A DNA stretch of 64,000 nt from Orientallactaga sibirica (GCA_036365145.1 JAEOAD010002183.1:1860001-1924000); one strand, 5' to 3'. Shown: positions 32,319-44,060, counted from the first letter of the stretch. Notes: generated by a model from the letters alone, not told the origin. Made by a program: numbers and translations.

Positions 32319-32354
<36 letters not shown>

Positions 32355-32526
32355 TCAGAGAGAAAGAAAGAGAGAGAGAGAGAGTGGGCATGCGAGGGCC
32401 TCCAGCCACTGCAAACAAACTCCAGATGCATGTGCCCCCTTGTGTATCTGGCTTACATGAATCCTGGAGAATTGATCCTTTGGTTTTGCAGGCAAACAGC
32501 TTAACCGCTAAGCCATCTCTCCAGCC
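32121..32526 (-). mobile_element. DIP SINE with about 170 bp of extra 3' sequence
   Basis: The SINE head lies at the right (ends 'catctctccagcc' at 32526) and its (CTTT)n tail at 32296-32356. The target-site duplication is not next to the tail: ctaccctaggtgtttt is at 32105-32120 and ctaccctaggtttt at 32527-32540. The inserted unit therefore includes 32121-32295, which lies 3' of the SINE and is A-rich in sense. Confidence 0.75.
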
Positions 32527-32540
32527 CTACCCTAGGTTTT

Positions 32541-32654
32541 AAGTTGCATAAAACCAAAATGCAGAATCAAAATATATAAACTGTCTCAAATCTTTTATCA
32601 ATCTCCGAGTCATGTATTGCCATAAAAGATAGTTGCCTTTGTCTTTCAGAATAT

Positions 32655-32693
<39 letters not shown>

Positions 32694-33611
32694 ATTCTTA
32701 CTTCATTTTTAGCTTATAAAAGGCCTAAATTCAATTCTCAGTAACACACACATGCATGCACATGCATGCACACATGCACAAATGTTTTTTTCTCTTAGCT
32801 TACAACACAGAATACAGAGTTCAACCATTATTTATCAGTGAACTTAATATCAAATTATAAATTTTCAACTCCTCTTTGATCTGGTATGGCTCCCATTTAT
32901 GAACAAAGTAAAACTATGTCTGGCACAGCCTGCTTTAAGCCATGTCCCAAATGTATGCAGTTGTGCAAGATGGTGAGTCACAAGATGGCATCTAATGGAT
33001 GGACACACTCAGAAATCTGTCCAGAAACACAGCTTTGAAGAGCACACCACAGTTCTTCAGGTTGGCTGTATTGTCTGGTGGTGGGTTGGACTTAATCCCT
33101 TGCCATCTGTCTTTATTTTGCTAACTTGCTCAGTCAGATGCCACACAATTGGGCTCTGCAAATGTCCGCTCTGCAGTAGAGCAATTATCAAGTCTCTTTC
33201 TAAACAATGTCACCACATGGCATTCTTCCTGCTTTGTGTGCAGCATGAAGCATTCAGGCTGCCCATGACATGCTTTGCTTATGGGCCATGTCATCTTCAA
33301 AGATTAGGAAAAATTGGACTGAACTTGAAGCCACAACAAGACATGGCTTCTCTTTCCAAATTGAGACTGTGACAATTGACATGTTCCTATTACATAACAA
33401 CCTCATGCTGCACAGCAGAGAACACGGGCTGGGTTTGTGTCGCCCACAGAGACACCACTGCCTGTAGGGTGCAGCCATTCACTGTGCATCCTGAAGCTGT
33501 AGATGGTGTTTCGTTAGTATTTGAGGGAGTGGTTGCAAAGGTGAATTGTGAAGCATGTCACAGTGATCAGAGAAAAAAAAATATAAAAGGGGAAAAAAGG
33601 AAGGCATGAGC
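32541..33611. other. Unassigned sequence with microsatellites
   Basis: (TTTC)n at 32655-32693 and an alternating CA/TGCA stretch at 32742-32782. A 125-codon plus frame at 32995-33372 contains many Cys and His residues but no ordered zinc-binding pattern. Not called as a gene. Confidence 0.45.
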
Positions 33612-33998
33612 TGGAGGTGATTTGAATGAAATGTTCTTCATAGGCTGTTGTGTTGTGAATGCTTGGTCCCCAGCTGGTGGCAATTTAGGAAAGTTGTGAG
33701 GCCTCTGGGAAGTGGAGCCTTACTGGAGGAAGTATGTTGCTGGGGGTGGGCATCGGGGTAAAATCACCTAGCTCCACGCCCAGTAGATAGACTATTCTTT
33801 TCTTGCTGCTGTGGAGGTGTGATGCCTAGCTTGCTTACTCAGACTACTTCCAGCTGATATGTGATGACATGACCCAGCTTCCTGCCTGTGCCATGCTTCC
33901 CCCACCAAAATGAAACTGTAAGCCAAAATAAACCATTTCCTTCCATAAGCTCCTTCTGGTCAGGCGTTTTGTCCCAGCAATGAGAAGGTAACCACTCA
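33612..33998 (+). mobile_element. ORR1-like MaLR LTR
   Basis: 'gatttgaatgaaatgttctt', 'cttggtccccagctggtggc', 'gccttactggaggaagtatg', 'aagccaaaataaaccatttc' (AATAAA) and 'caatgagaaggtaacc' in order. Complete or nearly so. Confidence 0.82.
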
Positions 33999-34094
33999 GA
34001 GCTGGTATGTCAATTTCCTGCTTTCCATTGCTACTCTATGAGAAGGATACATTAGTAACTGCAATGGCCTGTGGAGAAAGTGTTTTTCTTTGAT

Positions 34095-34290
34095 TGTCTG
34101 CTCATTCATTTATTCATTCATTCTCTCATGCATTCATCTACTAATTATGTACTGAAAACCTACTCTTTGTGCCAAGAACTATACTGTGTGACCTGCTCCA
34201 GGTACAGGTGGAGCAGCTCCCCAGTAGTCATTGGATGGAGCTTACAGTTTGAAGAAAAACAGATATTGACTGAACAATTGAAACATGGAA
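34095..34290 (-). mobile_element. L2 LINE 3' fragment, antisense
   Basis: 'ttcatttattcattcattct' then 'aaacctactctttgtgccaa' and 'tggatggagcttacagtttg' are the antisense L2 3' end. Confidence 0.65.
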
Positions 34291-34439
34291 CTGTTGTGAA
34301 AGAGATGACACCCTTTGACTGGGTCATTTGCCCTGTTAGATTGCACAGCACAGTTTAAAAACTCTCCAACTCTCCCAAAGTGGTCTTTGGGGGCAAAGTT
34401 TAGTTTCCTAACATCTATCACAGGACTCAATGCATAGAC

Positions 34440-34620
34440 AGGTGCTTGATGCATCTCTGACATATAATAGCCAACCTTTGTTAGCTGGGCATAGTCTGCA
34501 GAATGACTCTAGGAGATAAGTTAGTCATTATTCAAAAAGTGAGGTTTAAAGAAGTTAAGTAAATTGTCAAGGACCACACAGGGAGAACTGGAACAGGACC
34601 TAGTGCAGATGGAATCTGGA
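34440..34620 (-). mobile_element. MIR SINE, antisense
   Basis: 'gaggtttaaagaagttaagt' and 'aaattgtcaaggaccacaca' match the antisense MIR core. Confidence 0.65.
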
Positions 34621-37149
34621 GTCCACATTATGCTGCATTATGCACCCAACAGCCAGTAGAGAATAGCATGTATCATGGGCACTTGCACAGTGCAATGCTG
34701 AATAGCACATGCATGGATTTATGAATGAAAGGTCAGAGATGCCAGTGAATAAATCCACTTTGTAACTATTTTCATAGAGCCAAGCCTTCCTTTCTGATCA
34801 TTCTCCTTTGTTCTCTTACAGGTTCTGTTTGCCTCTCCCTCTTATTTCATGTGGACTATCTCAACACCTTCTTAGGGAGTCCCTCAGCCCACAGTCTCCT
34901 TCCCTCTTTCCCCTCTTTGTCAACACACAGCTTCTCAAAATTAACTCTCAACCCCTGCAGTTGGCACCACCAAGGACTGACTGGGGCTTCTGAGTACTCG
35001 AATCTGCCAAGGTAACACGTGCCCTTCAGTACTCGTTGCCCTCCATGTAGCCATCATTTTAAGCCAAGCAATTTTGCTGGCTGTCCCTCACTCATAACTG
35101 GCCCATGTCTCCTCCAGACTCTGAGGGAGCTGTTCTGTGTTTTGAACACTTGTCATATATCAGGAACCGAGCTGAGTTCTGAGAATATGTTTCAGTCACT
35201 GAAGCTCATGGATTAGCCAGGGGGGCTGAAGTAGCAAGCACAAGGCACGTAATTGTGGCAGACGACTCACAGCAAAGTCTGGGTTGCTATGGAAGCACAT
35301 AGGAGATCCACCTCCACAGCGTCCATAGCCTCCCCCCTGCCTCCCCCCCCCACCTGACTCATCTCTCTCCCAGGGGGAGTTCTACAGCCAGCCCTTCTTC
35401 TGCTTCCCTTAGGCACCTCCTTCTGGTTTATACAATTGGATGGCTTAAAGTTTATCCATACTTGTTTATTCATCTGCAAAATATAATTTCCTTAGAGCTT
35501 TCTTCCACACCTGGTGAAGGGCAATGGGGAGACATAAGAGAAGGCAGACCAAAAGGAAGGATTGTGTGGAGAGGGAAATGCGTGGCTTCTGCAGGACTCT
35601 TCCGTAACTATCCACACACATGGGTGTGTTGTAAAGAGAAAGTGCCATATGTAACTTAAACTAGCTCTATGCAACTTCCCTCATCCACACAAGTTTGGGT
35701 GAGCCCATAAAAGAACACATCACTATGACGGGTTGTTGTTTCCCACATCGGAACTGACTGCAGAACATCAGGAGATTCAGCCCCAGGATGCTCAGATACA
35801 TGATATACTGGGGGGAGGGCTGCAGACTGTGAGAGAAGTGTTCAGGTCCCACACGGGAGGTGGGGCCCAAGTGAGCAAGAACTCTGGTCCTGTATTGTCA
35901 GACTCATTTGTGTCCAAGGCTAAAGAAATCCCGGGAACATTCACAGTGGAAGCTTTGTCATGATTTACTAGTTGTCTGAGGGAAGCAGGCTCCACAATGG
36001 ATGCTGTCAGGCAAAACAGAACAGCTGGAAATACTTACCTAACTGGTCTCCTAGCTTCCCTTCCATCCTGCCGGACAAACCCTGTCATCCCAGCACCTGG
36101 CTCTAAAACTACTTTGTTCATGTATTTCCTCATATCTTGCCCTGCCTCTTTCCTTGGCCCAAATGCTACATTTGTCACTTTGGGACGGAAGTGAACCCAT
36201 CCATTGAGCCTTTGATGAAACTCATGTCTGTGCCTTGATTTTTTAACTCTTGGGACAGCATACTCTCCTCCAGCTCTGAGCCCTACCACACCAGCCTTCC
36301 CAGGCCCCATTTCTCCACCTAGAGGCCAAGTAAATCAATCCTCTGGACTGTATGCCTGCTGTCCTCCAGTCCCACTGAGAAGGCACTGGGAACTAGGCTG
36401 TGGCTTTCTCCACGCTTGGTGCCATCTACTCTTCTAGGAGCCAGGCAGCACAAGACGGAGTATTCCTGGGGAAGGTACTCTTGCCACAGAGATTTCATTT
36501 TTCTGTTTGCATGTTTGCAGGTGAAGGGGGTGGTAGAGGTCAGAGACCCATGAGAGAAGGGAACATACCACAAACAAACTCAACACAGCTTTGGGATAGA
36601 GATAAGGAGACTCAGAAATGGGTGATGTGCTTACTAAGTTTGGGCTTCAAGCTAAACAGATTCCTTGGCAACCAAAATACAAACATGTCTTATGTGAATT
36701 ATCTACTCTCTGCCGAAGCTCATGCGTTGGGGGAGGGGGAGAGAGTCAGGTGAAAGAATCCACATCTCTTAAACAGTGTTTATTCTTCATTTCTCACTGG
36801 TGGGGAGTTTACCTTCTAAACCTCATTAACTTATTATCTATGCCTTTGACTTCCTGGGTAAAAAGTGAATACAGCCTCACCTCTCCCTATCAGTAAATAC
36901 CATTTAGAGGACTGATAAGAAAATTTACAGCCTCTTTGCATGTGAGAACAGGATTTGTACTGTCACCGTTGTGGAGCGTTTCTTCTCCTGAGGAACTCCA
37001 TACCCCTGTTTGGCAGGACAACCTGTGCCTGCTGTAATGTGTTGGACGTGAATTGAGTCTCAGTGACTGCCTAAGTTGGACCATCTCAAGAACAATGGTT
37101 TGTACAGCCTCTACTATTTGGAAGACTCAGAGGTAATGACCCTAGAGAT
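34621..37149. other. Low-repeat unassigned sequence
   Basis: The longest stretch without a clear young repeat. A weak MIR-like patch lies at about 35135-35210 ('gaacacttgtcatatatcag'). There is a polyC/CT patch at 35330-35351 and a splice-acceptor-like 'tttgttctcttacag' ending near 34822. Many overlapping short frames exist on both strands. None has a recognisable motif, and no donor/acceptor pair frames an exon. Confidence 0.45.
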
Positions 37150-37265
37150 AAGAGGATAGGCTCTCAGCCCTCTGTCTGGAATATTCTTTCTCTGTGACTC
37201 TGGTCACCTCCACATCCTGAGGCCTGCCTCTCAAACAAAGCATCTGCAAAGCTGCCTTTGGAGCA
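37150..37265 (+). mobile_element. L2 LINE fragment
   Basis: 'cagccctctgtctggaatat' then 'tctttctctgtgactctgg' and 'tcacctccacatcctga' match the sense L2 block 'cctctgcctggaatgctctt'. Confidence 0.55.
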
Positions 37266-38154
37266 AATTGTCAGGGTAAGCACACACTTGCAGTCTGCAC
37301 TCTCACCTCCCAGGGTGTGGGAGGAGCCAAGCGGAAAGGGAGAGGAGAGGGAGTGAGCATCAGGGAGAGGTAGGTCCCAAGTGAACCTTGAACTCGACCA
37401 GAGAATGAGGGGACACTGTTCCTCCAGCCCCTCCCCCTGCAGAGATCTTGTCAGGAAACTGGAGAGTGGAGAAGGTGCTTATGACCATGATGTGCAGGTG
37501 GGATGTACACACCCTGTGTGGATCCACATACATGTGCACCTGCTACATGGGCACGGGTATAGAAACCCATGCAGTACTGTATACAATACAAGTAGTACAC
37601 ATATCAGCCTAACCACAGAACAATTTCCAAACCCAATCTGATGGGAAAAGCCCACTATATTCCATGAGTTGTCAATTTACCCTCTGTAAATCACTTAGCA
37701 GAACTTGTGATCCTGTGTAACAGAAGAAAGAATAGCAAACTATAACCAGAATGGAACAAAGGAGAATGTCCGCCGTTTATCAATTGTCATAATTGACATC
37801 TTGGTGGGGGTGGGGGTGGGGATGGGAGGAAAGCAAGAGCCAGTAGGAGTGAGTCAGGCCTGGCAGGCCTCTCAGAAAGTTTCAGCTGGCTGGTGTTGAA
37901 CAGCAGAATCCAGAATAGAGAGCCGGCTGTGTGGCTGCCTCCACCCCTTCCAGGAGTGGCTTAGCAGGAGGTGTAAGACAATTTGTTGGCAGAGACACGT
38001 TTCTTGGAAATGGGAGCAGATTTATGACAAGTGATTGCACAATAATATCTAGCCCGAACAGAGATCTTGTGCAATTACCAGAACACTGTAGTACTACTGT
38101 AAATTTACATAACAAATATCTTACTCAATGAGAATAAGTAACATTGAAGGTCAA
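37266..38154. other. Unassigned sequence with a G-quadruplex motif
   Basis: No repeat or gene recognised. The main feature is a G-rich run at 37806-37826 (listed separately). Confidence 0.5.
37806..37826 (+). other. Potential G-quadruplex
   Basis: Four G-runs, G5-T-G5-T-G4-AT-G3, with loops of 1, 1 and 2 bases. Such short loops favour a stable quadruplex in general. Function here is unknown. Confidence 0.7.
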
Positions 38155-38345
38155 GGGCTGCTCTGAGCTCTTCGCATCTATCAACTTAACCTACACAAGA
38201 GCCCAATACTGCGGATGGTGCTGTTACCATTCCCATTTTACAGAGGAGAAAACTGAAGCCATGTGAGCTTGCCTGAAGTCTGCCTAATAGATGCAAGGGC
38301 CAGGATCTGAACACAGGAAACTTTACTCAAAATTCCACATACTTA
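38155..38345 (-). mobile_element. MIR SINE, antisense
   Basis: 'ttcccattttacagaggaga' then 'aaactgaagcc' and 'ggccaggatctgaacacagg' are the antisense MIR core and B-box side. The best preserved MIR in the window. Confidence 0.85.
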
Positions 38346-38582
38346 GTCACTGCACATATCTGCTTCCTGTGTTTACATTTGCATGGGCACTGTGCTAAGC
38401 AGTTGAAAGAAGCAAATGAAAATACCTTGAGGGAAAGGCAAAGAACATTACCTTCTGGCTTAAGCATCCTGGAGTGTCCAAAAATTATCAGATTCATGTG
38501 GTGACTATGAGCCTCTTGAGGTTGGCGGGCATGGGCAGCTATTAATCCTCTTCTCCTGTAACCTCAAAAGTACTAAAGTGAA

Positions 38583-38885
38583 GGGCTAGGGAGATGGATT
38601 AGTGGGTGAAGTGCTTGCGGTGCAAGTGTGAGGACCTGAGTTGCCAGCATCCACATAAATGCCAGGCATAGTAACTTGTACCTGTAATCCCAGCACTGGA
38701 GAGGCAGAGACAGGAGAATCTCAGAGGTTCACTGGGAAGTGAGTGTAGGCAAATCCATGAGTCCTGATTTTAATGAGAGACTCTGTGTCAATAAAATCAG
38801 GTAGACGAGTGATAGAGAAATACACTTAGCCTCTGGTCACCATATGCACTCACACACATGGGAACCTATACACATACAAATACTC
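38583..38885 (+). mobile_element. B4 SINE
   Basis: 'gctagggagatggattagtg', 'aagtgcttgcggtgcaagtg', 'cctgtaatcccagcactgga' and 'ctctggtcaccatatgcact' form the B4 order (ID-like left, B1-like right). Confidence 0.8.
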
Positions 38886-39019
38886 ATAAATACACATGTA
38901 CATATACATGTAGAAAAATATATATGTTAAAATGAATTTAACCAGATACATAGATATGTACAGCAAGGAAGCACAAAAATAGACATTGAATTTGACCAAC
39001 AGTTTAGATGGTCCAGCGA

Positions 39020-39021
<2 letters not shown>

Positions 39022-39077
<56 letters not shown>
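39022..39077. repeat. (CA)28 microsatellite
   Basis: Pure CA dinucleotide array. Its length and purity suggest it is polymorphic. Confidence 0.97.
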
Positions 39078-39079
<2 letters not shown>

Positions 39080-39318
39080 AAGACTTGGGCTGAAGTAGAT
39101 GTCATGGCATTCTTAGGACTCCCCTGGGAAGTTCTGGGTCAGAACAGACAACAAACAGGGTCATCTGAGAAGGAAGAGACAGAATGATCAAGGGCTGGCA
39201 ATGGGCCTGAAACGTCAACCTTCTTAAGCTTTGTTCATAGAGGGAAGTGGAATGTATGTTATTCCTCACCCATCACCATTCTCTACACTATTCATTTCAC
39301 CAAAGAAATGATCTTGGC

Positions 39319-39670
39319 AGGAAGATTGTCAGTGGATAATGCTCTTGCCATGCAAGCATGAGTCTGAGTTTGAAGCCCTGGAACCCATGAAAACCCGGAT
39401 GCTATAGCAGAAGGATCTGTAATCCTAGCATGACTATGGCAAGAATAGAAGTGGACACATGAGTACCTCCCAGGAGCTCATGGAACAGCTTGCTTGATAA
39501 ACACAGCAATAAACACCAAGATACCCTGCCTCGAACTAGGTCAAAGGTGAGGACAAACACCTGACATTGTCCTCTGACCTCCAAATGCATGCTATGGCAT
39601 TGGCATGCCTGTGCACATGCCCACACATACACGCCTCATACATACATGCACATACACACACAGCAAAACA
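39319..39670 (+). mobile_element. B4 SINE, diverged
   Basis: 'tgctcttgccatgcaagcat', 'gatctgtaatcctagcatga', 'gacattgtcctctgacctcc' and a CA-rich tail with TGCA steps. Confidence 0.7.
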
Positions 39671-39951
39671 AAAAAAAGCAAAACCAAAAATGGAATGATC
39701 TCGCTAATGCCATGGAGAATGCTACACACTGTCTCTACAAATGCTGATGCATGATCAAGCGACTTCTGCGCTGGCCAGCCACCTGCAGTTTTGCCTCGTG
39801 GTTTCAATCTTCCTGTCTCGGAGTTTCCATCATCTCACCTCTGCATGTCCCAAAGCAGCCTCTGTTGTGTCACTTTATTATAATGTGCTTTTCCTAAATG
39901 ATATTTTGTTGTTCAAAAATAAAATACTCAATAATATAAAAACATTTGAGC

Positions 39952-40170
39952 CAAGCTGGCAGCGGAGGCCTATAATCCCAGCTGCTCAGGAAACTGAGAT
40001 CAGAGAATCACAGGTTCTAGACCTGCCTGGGCTACAGAATGAATTCAAAGCCAGCCTGAACAACTTAATGAGGCCTTGTCTCCAAATAAAAAGTCAAAAA
40101 GAGGGTTTGGAATATACAAATGATAGAGTATTTGTCTAGCATGTGTAAGGCTTTGGGTCCAGTTCCAAAG
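39952..40170 (+). mobile_element. B1-ID dimeric SINE
   Basis: B1-like left part ('ctataatcccagctgctcag', 'gggctacagaatgaattcaa') joined to an ID-like right part ('gatagagtatttgtctagca', 'taaggctttgggtccagttc'). Confidence 0.65.
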
Positions 40171-40184
40171 AAGGGAGGAAGGGA

Positions 40185-40250
40185 GAGAAGAAGGAAGGAA
40201 GGAAGGAAGGAAGGAAGGAAGGAAGGAAGGAAGGAAGGAAGGAAGGAAGG
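40185..40250. repeat. (GGAA)n microsatellite
   Basis: About fourteen GGAA units directly after the dimeric SINE, probably grown from its A-rich tail. GGAA arrays are known ETS-factor binding platforms, but no evidence of use exists here. Confidence 0.95.
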
Positions 40251-40439
40251 GGGAAAAGAAGAAAGGAAGGATGGATGTGCCACCATGCCTGGCTCATTTT
40301 TTAAAATTTACTATTATATCAAGTATGTAGTTCATGTCTGCTACATACAGATGCTCAATAACTGTGTTTTCTTCCTTACCCTACCATCTCATTTAGTTCT
40401 CAAATAAAAACCACTATAAGATGCTTATTAGGTATGTCA

Positions 40440-41290
40440 GCATCTCGGGTAGATTCAGGTTAGGAGCCACAGATGAGTGAGACCATGTGACAATTATCTT
40501 TCTGTGATTGGGTGAATTCGCTGAGAATGATCTGTTCCAAGTTTAACCGTTTTTCTTCAAATTTCATTGTGTCATTTTTCCTTACTGCTATGTAGAATCC
40601 TATCAGGTAGATACACCACATCTTGGTTATCCATTCATCTAATGATGGACATCTGGTTTGATTCTAGCTCTTAACTATTGTGAATTGAGCAGCTATAAAC
40701 ATGGCTGAGCAAATCTCTCTGAACTGAGGCCTGGAACTTTTAGGGTAAATGCCCAGTAAGAGAATAACTGGGTCTGTTGGTAACTCTATAGTCATCCTTT
40801 TTAGGAGTCTCCATATTGCTTTCCATAGTGGTTGTACCATCTTATATTTCCACCAACAGTGAATGAGGGTTCCTATTTCTCCACACCCTCCCCAGCCTTT
40901 GTTGTCATTAGATTTTTAATGTTAGCAATCCTTACTGGGGTAAGGTGGAATCTCATAGTTGTTTTAATTTGCATTTCCTTGATGATTAGGGATGTTGAAC
41001 ATTTTCTTAAGTGTATGTTTGCCATTTGTATTTCTTCCTCTGAGAACTCCCTGTACAGTTCTCTGCCCCAGTTTGAGTGGGTTATTTGACTCTTTATTGT
41101 TTAGGTTTTTGAGGTTTTTGTAGATTCTGAAAATTAGGCCTCCATCAGTTGTATAGCTGACAAAAATTTTCTCCCATTCTGTGAGTAATCTGTTGGATCT
41201 GCTTACTGTATGTTTGTCTGTGAATTTCTTAATTTGAGAATTACTTGTTTGTAGCATTTACTTATTTTTCTACTGAATTGTCTGTTCTTT
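40440..41290 (-). mobile_element. L1 3' end, antisense
   Basis: Antisense L1 3'-end order: 'ttcattgtgtcatttttcct', 'tggttatccattcatctaat', 'catattgctttccatagtgg', 'tccacaccctccccagcctt', 'ttgcatttccttgatgatta' and 'attttctcccattctgtgag'. Short frames on both strands belong to this fossil. Confidence 0.88.
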
Positions 41291-41384
41291 TCTGAATGAT
41301 TACATTACAATAATATTCTTTGTAATATGTGTTAAATATATTTTCCCAATATGTTGGGTCTTATTTATTTATTTGTTTGTGGCT

Positions 41385-41490
41385 GGATCTCAGTGTGTTA
41401 TCCCAGAATGGCCTTAAAGTAGCAATCCTCTTGCCTCAACTACCCTAGTGCTGGGATTCTAGATGTGTTCCACCACATCCAGCTTTTAAT
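41385..41490 (-). mobile_element. Old B1 SINE, antisense
   Basis: 'tagtgctgggattctagatg' then 'ttccaccacatccagct' is an antisense B1 head. The rest is degraded. Confidence 0.65.
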
Positions 41491-41496
41491 TTTATA

Positions 41497-41497
41497 T

Positions 41498-41536
<39 letters not shown>

Positions 41537-41705
41537 TTAGAGAGAGGGAGAGAATGGGCACACCAGGGCCTCTAGCCTCTGCAAACGAACTCCAGACACG
41601 TGTTCCACCATGTGCATCTGGCTTACATGGGTACTGGAGAATAGAACCTGGATCCTTAAGCTTCACAGGCAAGCATCTTAAGAGCTAAGCCATCTTCCCA
41701 GCTAA
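41497..41705 (-). mobile_element. DIP-type tRNA SINE
   Basis: (TTTA)n tail of about eleven units, body 'gaatgggcacaccagggcct', head ending 'aagccatcttcccagct'. Flanked by taatttta-type repeats. Confidence 0.9.
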
Positions 41706-42015
41706 TTTTAAAAATAATAAAAACATACTTTTAAATTTTTATTTCAAATGTCTTAGTTAAATTTTGTGAAGTGCCTGTACATTGATATATGATTATAGGA
41801 AATAATATAGATGCTTTACCTAGTTTCTTCCAATGGTGGCATCTTCCACAGCTACAGTACAATACCACAGCCAGGCCACGGCTCAATCCTCCTGCTGCTG
41901 CCCTTCCACAGCCATGCCCATCTCCCTCCCCTCTTGCCTCTCCCTACTAGGGACCCTGGTTACCACTGATTTATTCTCTGTTTCTATAATTTTGTCACTT
42001 GAAGAATGTTGTAGA

Positions 42016-42184
42016 GGGCTGAAGAGATGGCTTAGTGGTTAAGTGCTTGCCTGTGAAGCCTAAGGACCCCGGTTTGAGGCTCAGTTTCCCCAGGACCCAC
42101 GTAAGCCAGATGCACAAGGTGGCACAGGCATCTGGAGTTTGTTTGCAGTGGCTGGAGGCCCTGGTGCAGCCATTCTCTCTCTGT

Positions 42185-42239
<55 letters not shown>

Positions 42240-42293
42240 GCTCTCAAGTAAATAAATAAATAAATAAGTAAATAAATAAATAAAAACAAAAAA
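42016..42293 (+). mobile_element. DIP-type tRNA SINE
   Basis: Head 'gggctgaagagatggcttag', long (CT)n (42186-42236) and an (AAAT)n tail. Near-perfect 12-bp target-site duplication: gaatgttgtaga (42004-42015) and gagtgttgtaga (42294-42305). Confidence 0.95.
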
Positions 42294-42534
42294 GAGTGTT
42301 GTAGAACAGAAATCATATAGTATGTAAGTTTTCAAAACTTTGTTGTTGTTTTGTTTTGAGTTTATTTATTTATTTTGCTTTGCTTTTTCTGTTCACTTGG
42401 CATAAATTGTGGAGATTCACCCCCAGGTTGACTCATGCATCACTGGTTTGTTCATCTTTAATTCTGAGTACTGCTTCTTGGTTTGCATGTGCCGTAGTTT
42501 ACCAAACCATTCACCTTTTGGGTATGTCACCATT

Positions 42535-42724
42535 TTTAAAAACATATTTCTATATTTGTTTGAAAGAGAAAGTATGGGCACACTGGGCTAACTGCCACTG
42601 CAAAGGAATACTGGACCATGCCCTACTTTGTGCATCTGGCTTTATAGGAGTACTGGGGAATAGCACCCTGACCATCAGCCTTTGCAAGCAAGTGCTTTTA
42701 ACCACTGAGCCATGTATCCAGCCC
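42535..42724 (-). mobile_element. DIP-type tRNA SINE, diverged
   Basis: Antisense body 'agtatgggcacactgggcta' and head end 'actgagccatgtatccagcc'. It lacks a clear CT-rich segment. Confidence 0.85.
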
Positions 42725-43030
42725 CAGCTAAGTTTTTTTTTTTTTTTATTTTAGCCATTCAGATAGGTAAGCAGTCATATCTTCTTATGGCTTTAATTTT
42801 TATTTCTATTATAGCTATTGATGTGGGACACTTTGTGTATGCTTATTGTTGTTTGTATATTTTCGTTGGTGAAATATCCTTGTATGTTTTTTGCCTATTT
42901 TTGACTAGGCTTTTAAGTTTTTGCATAGTTGAGTTTTGAGAATAATGCATATAACTCAAATATTAGGCTTGTGTTAGATAAGTATTTTACAAATATTTTC
43001 TCCCGTGGTATAGCTTTCTCTTAAGAGCAA

Positions 43031-43721
43031 AGTCATCAATTTTCCCTTCTATGGAGAGTGCCCTTGGTGTTGAGTCTGACCCCTCTGCAATGAGTCCTGA
43101 AACTATTCACCAAATGACAGCCCAATGGAGGAGCTGCTCTGTGGGGCAATTGGCTTCGTTCAACACAAATGACCCAACAGAGGCAGAGACAGCATGGGCC
43201 CACGATGGAGGCCACAGTGTCTTGTAACCTAAATCTCATCATTCCATTTCTGTAGTACTGTCATGGTCACACAGGTCAACTCTGGCTTCACATTGGAAAG
43301 AGATGACACAAGAGTATGAATGAAGGCCAAGAGGTAGGGGACAATGGAGCTATCTTGGTTGCTAGCTAACACAGCCACCGACATAAGAGCTAAGCAGAAA
43401 AATAAGCTACTGATTTAATATTTTGGCCTTTAGCTTTGTTCCTCACATCTTCTTAAGCTTTCTTACAGACATTTTTCATTGTTGTTTGGGTGAGGTTTTG
43501 CTGTGTTTTTCCTTCTGTTCTAAAAGGTGAAATATGTATCCCTCTTACACTCTTTGGCTTCCGTACATTTCTGGTCATTTCTTGAGTTTGGTTAGTTCTA
43601 TTGTTCTTTTTAACTTTGTCTATGGAGTATGTATGATGCTAAATTGTGTACTTGGATCTTGTTCAATTATCTTTAGGCAGCATTGATTTATTCTGTACTA
43701 TATATGATTAACAAATTAGGG
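43031..43721. other. Unassigned, probably an old repeat
   Basis: 43050-43370 continues from the L1M fossil without a clear break and may be part of an older element. No family could be named. The 68-codon minus frame at 43036-43242 has no motif. Confidence 0.35.
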
Positions 43722-44028
43722 CTAGGGAGATTGCTCAGTGGTAAGAGTGCTTGATAAGCAAGCATGAGGGTGTGAAGCTGAGAAGGTCAGGTTCTAAGGC
43801 ATGTCTGTCCTGTGGGGGGCACAGCTGAGTCAGCCAAGTTCTAATACTCATCTGTCCTATGGTGGGGGGGTAAAGATTAAGGAGTCACTCGAGGCTTACA
43901 GATGGGGACAGAGAGAAGATGGCAAAAAAACAGCTCTGGGTAGAGTGAGAGACTGTCTCAAGGAAAAAGGAAAATGTATTTTAAAAAAAGGATAGACTTC
44001 TACATGCATTCACACAGGGCATGTGGAG

Positions 44029-44060
<32 letters not shown>
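43722..44060 (+). mobile_element. B4-like SINE with (CA)n tail
   Basis: 'ggctagggagattgctcagt', 'tgcttgataagcaagcatga' and 'gtgagagactgtctcaagg' show B4 order. A (CA)14 array ends it at 44033-44060. A block around 43770-43860 is repeated ('tctgtcctgtgg', 'tctgtcctatgg'). Confidence 0.65.

Larger units (their letters stand above)
41745..43030 (-). mobile_element. L1M (MB/MC-like) 3' region, antisense, split by two SINEs
   Basis: 'gctacagtacaataccacag', 'tctgtttctataattttgtc', 'acagaaatcatatagtatgt', 'ggagattcacccccaggttg', 'aagcagtcatatcttcttat' and 'caaatattttctcccgtggt' follow antisense L1M order across the two SINE insertions. Frames at 41833-42042 and 42356-42939 lie in this fossil. Confidence 0.85.

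Noticed and set aside
32995..33372. Cys/His-rich 125-codon frame as a zinc-finger protein
   Set aside because: The spacing of Cys and His does not follow C2H2, RING or other known patterns.
40185..40250. Functional ETS enhancer from the GGAA array
   Set aside because: The array is a plain microsatellite next to a SINE tail; no supporting context can be seen in the sequence.
42032..42335. Overlapping frames with Arg/Glu and Ser/Leu repeats
   Set aside because: Translation of the (CT)n part of a DIP SINE.
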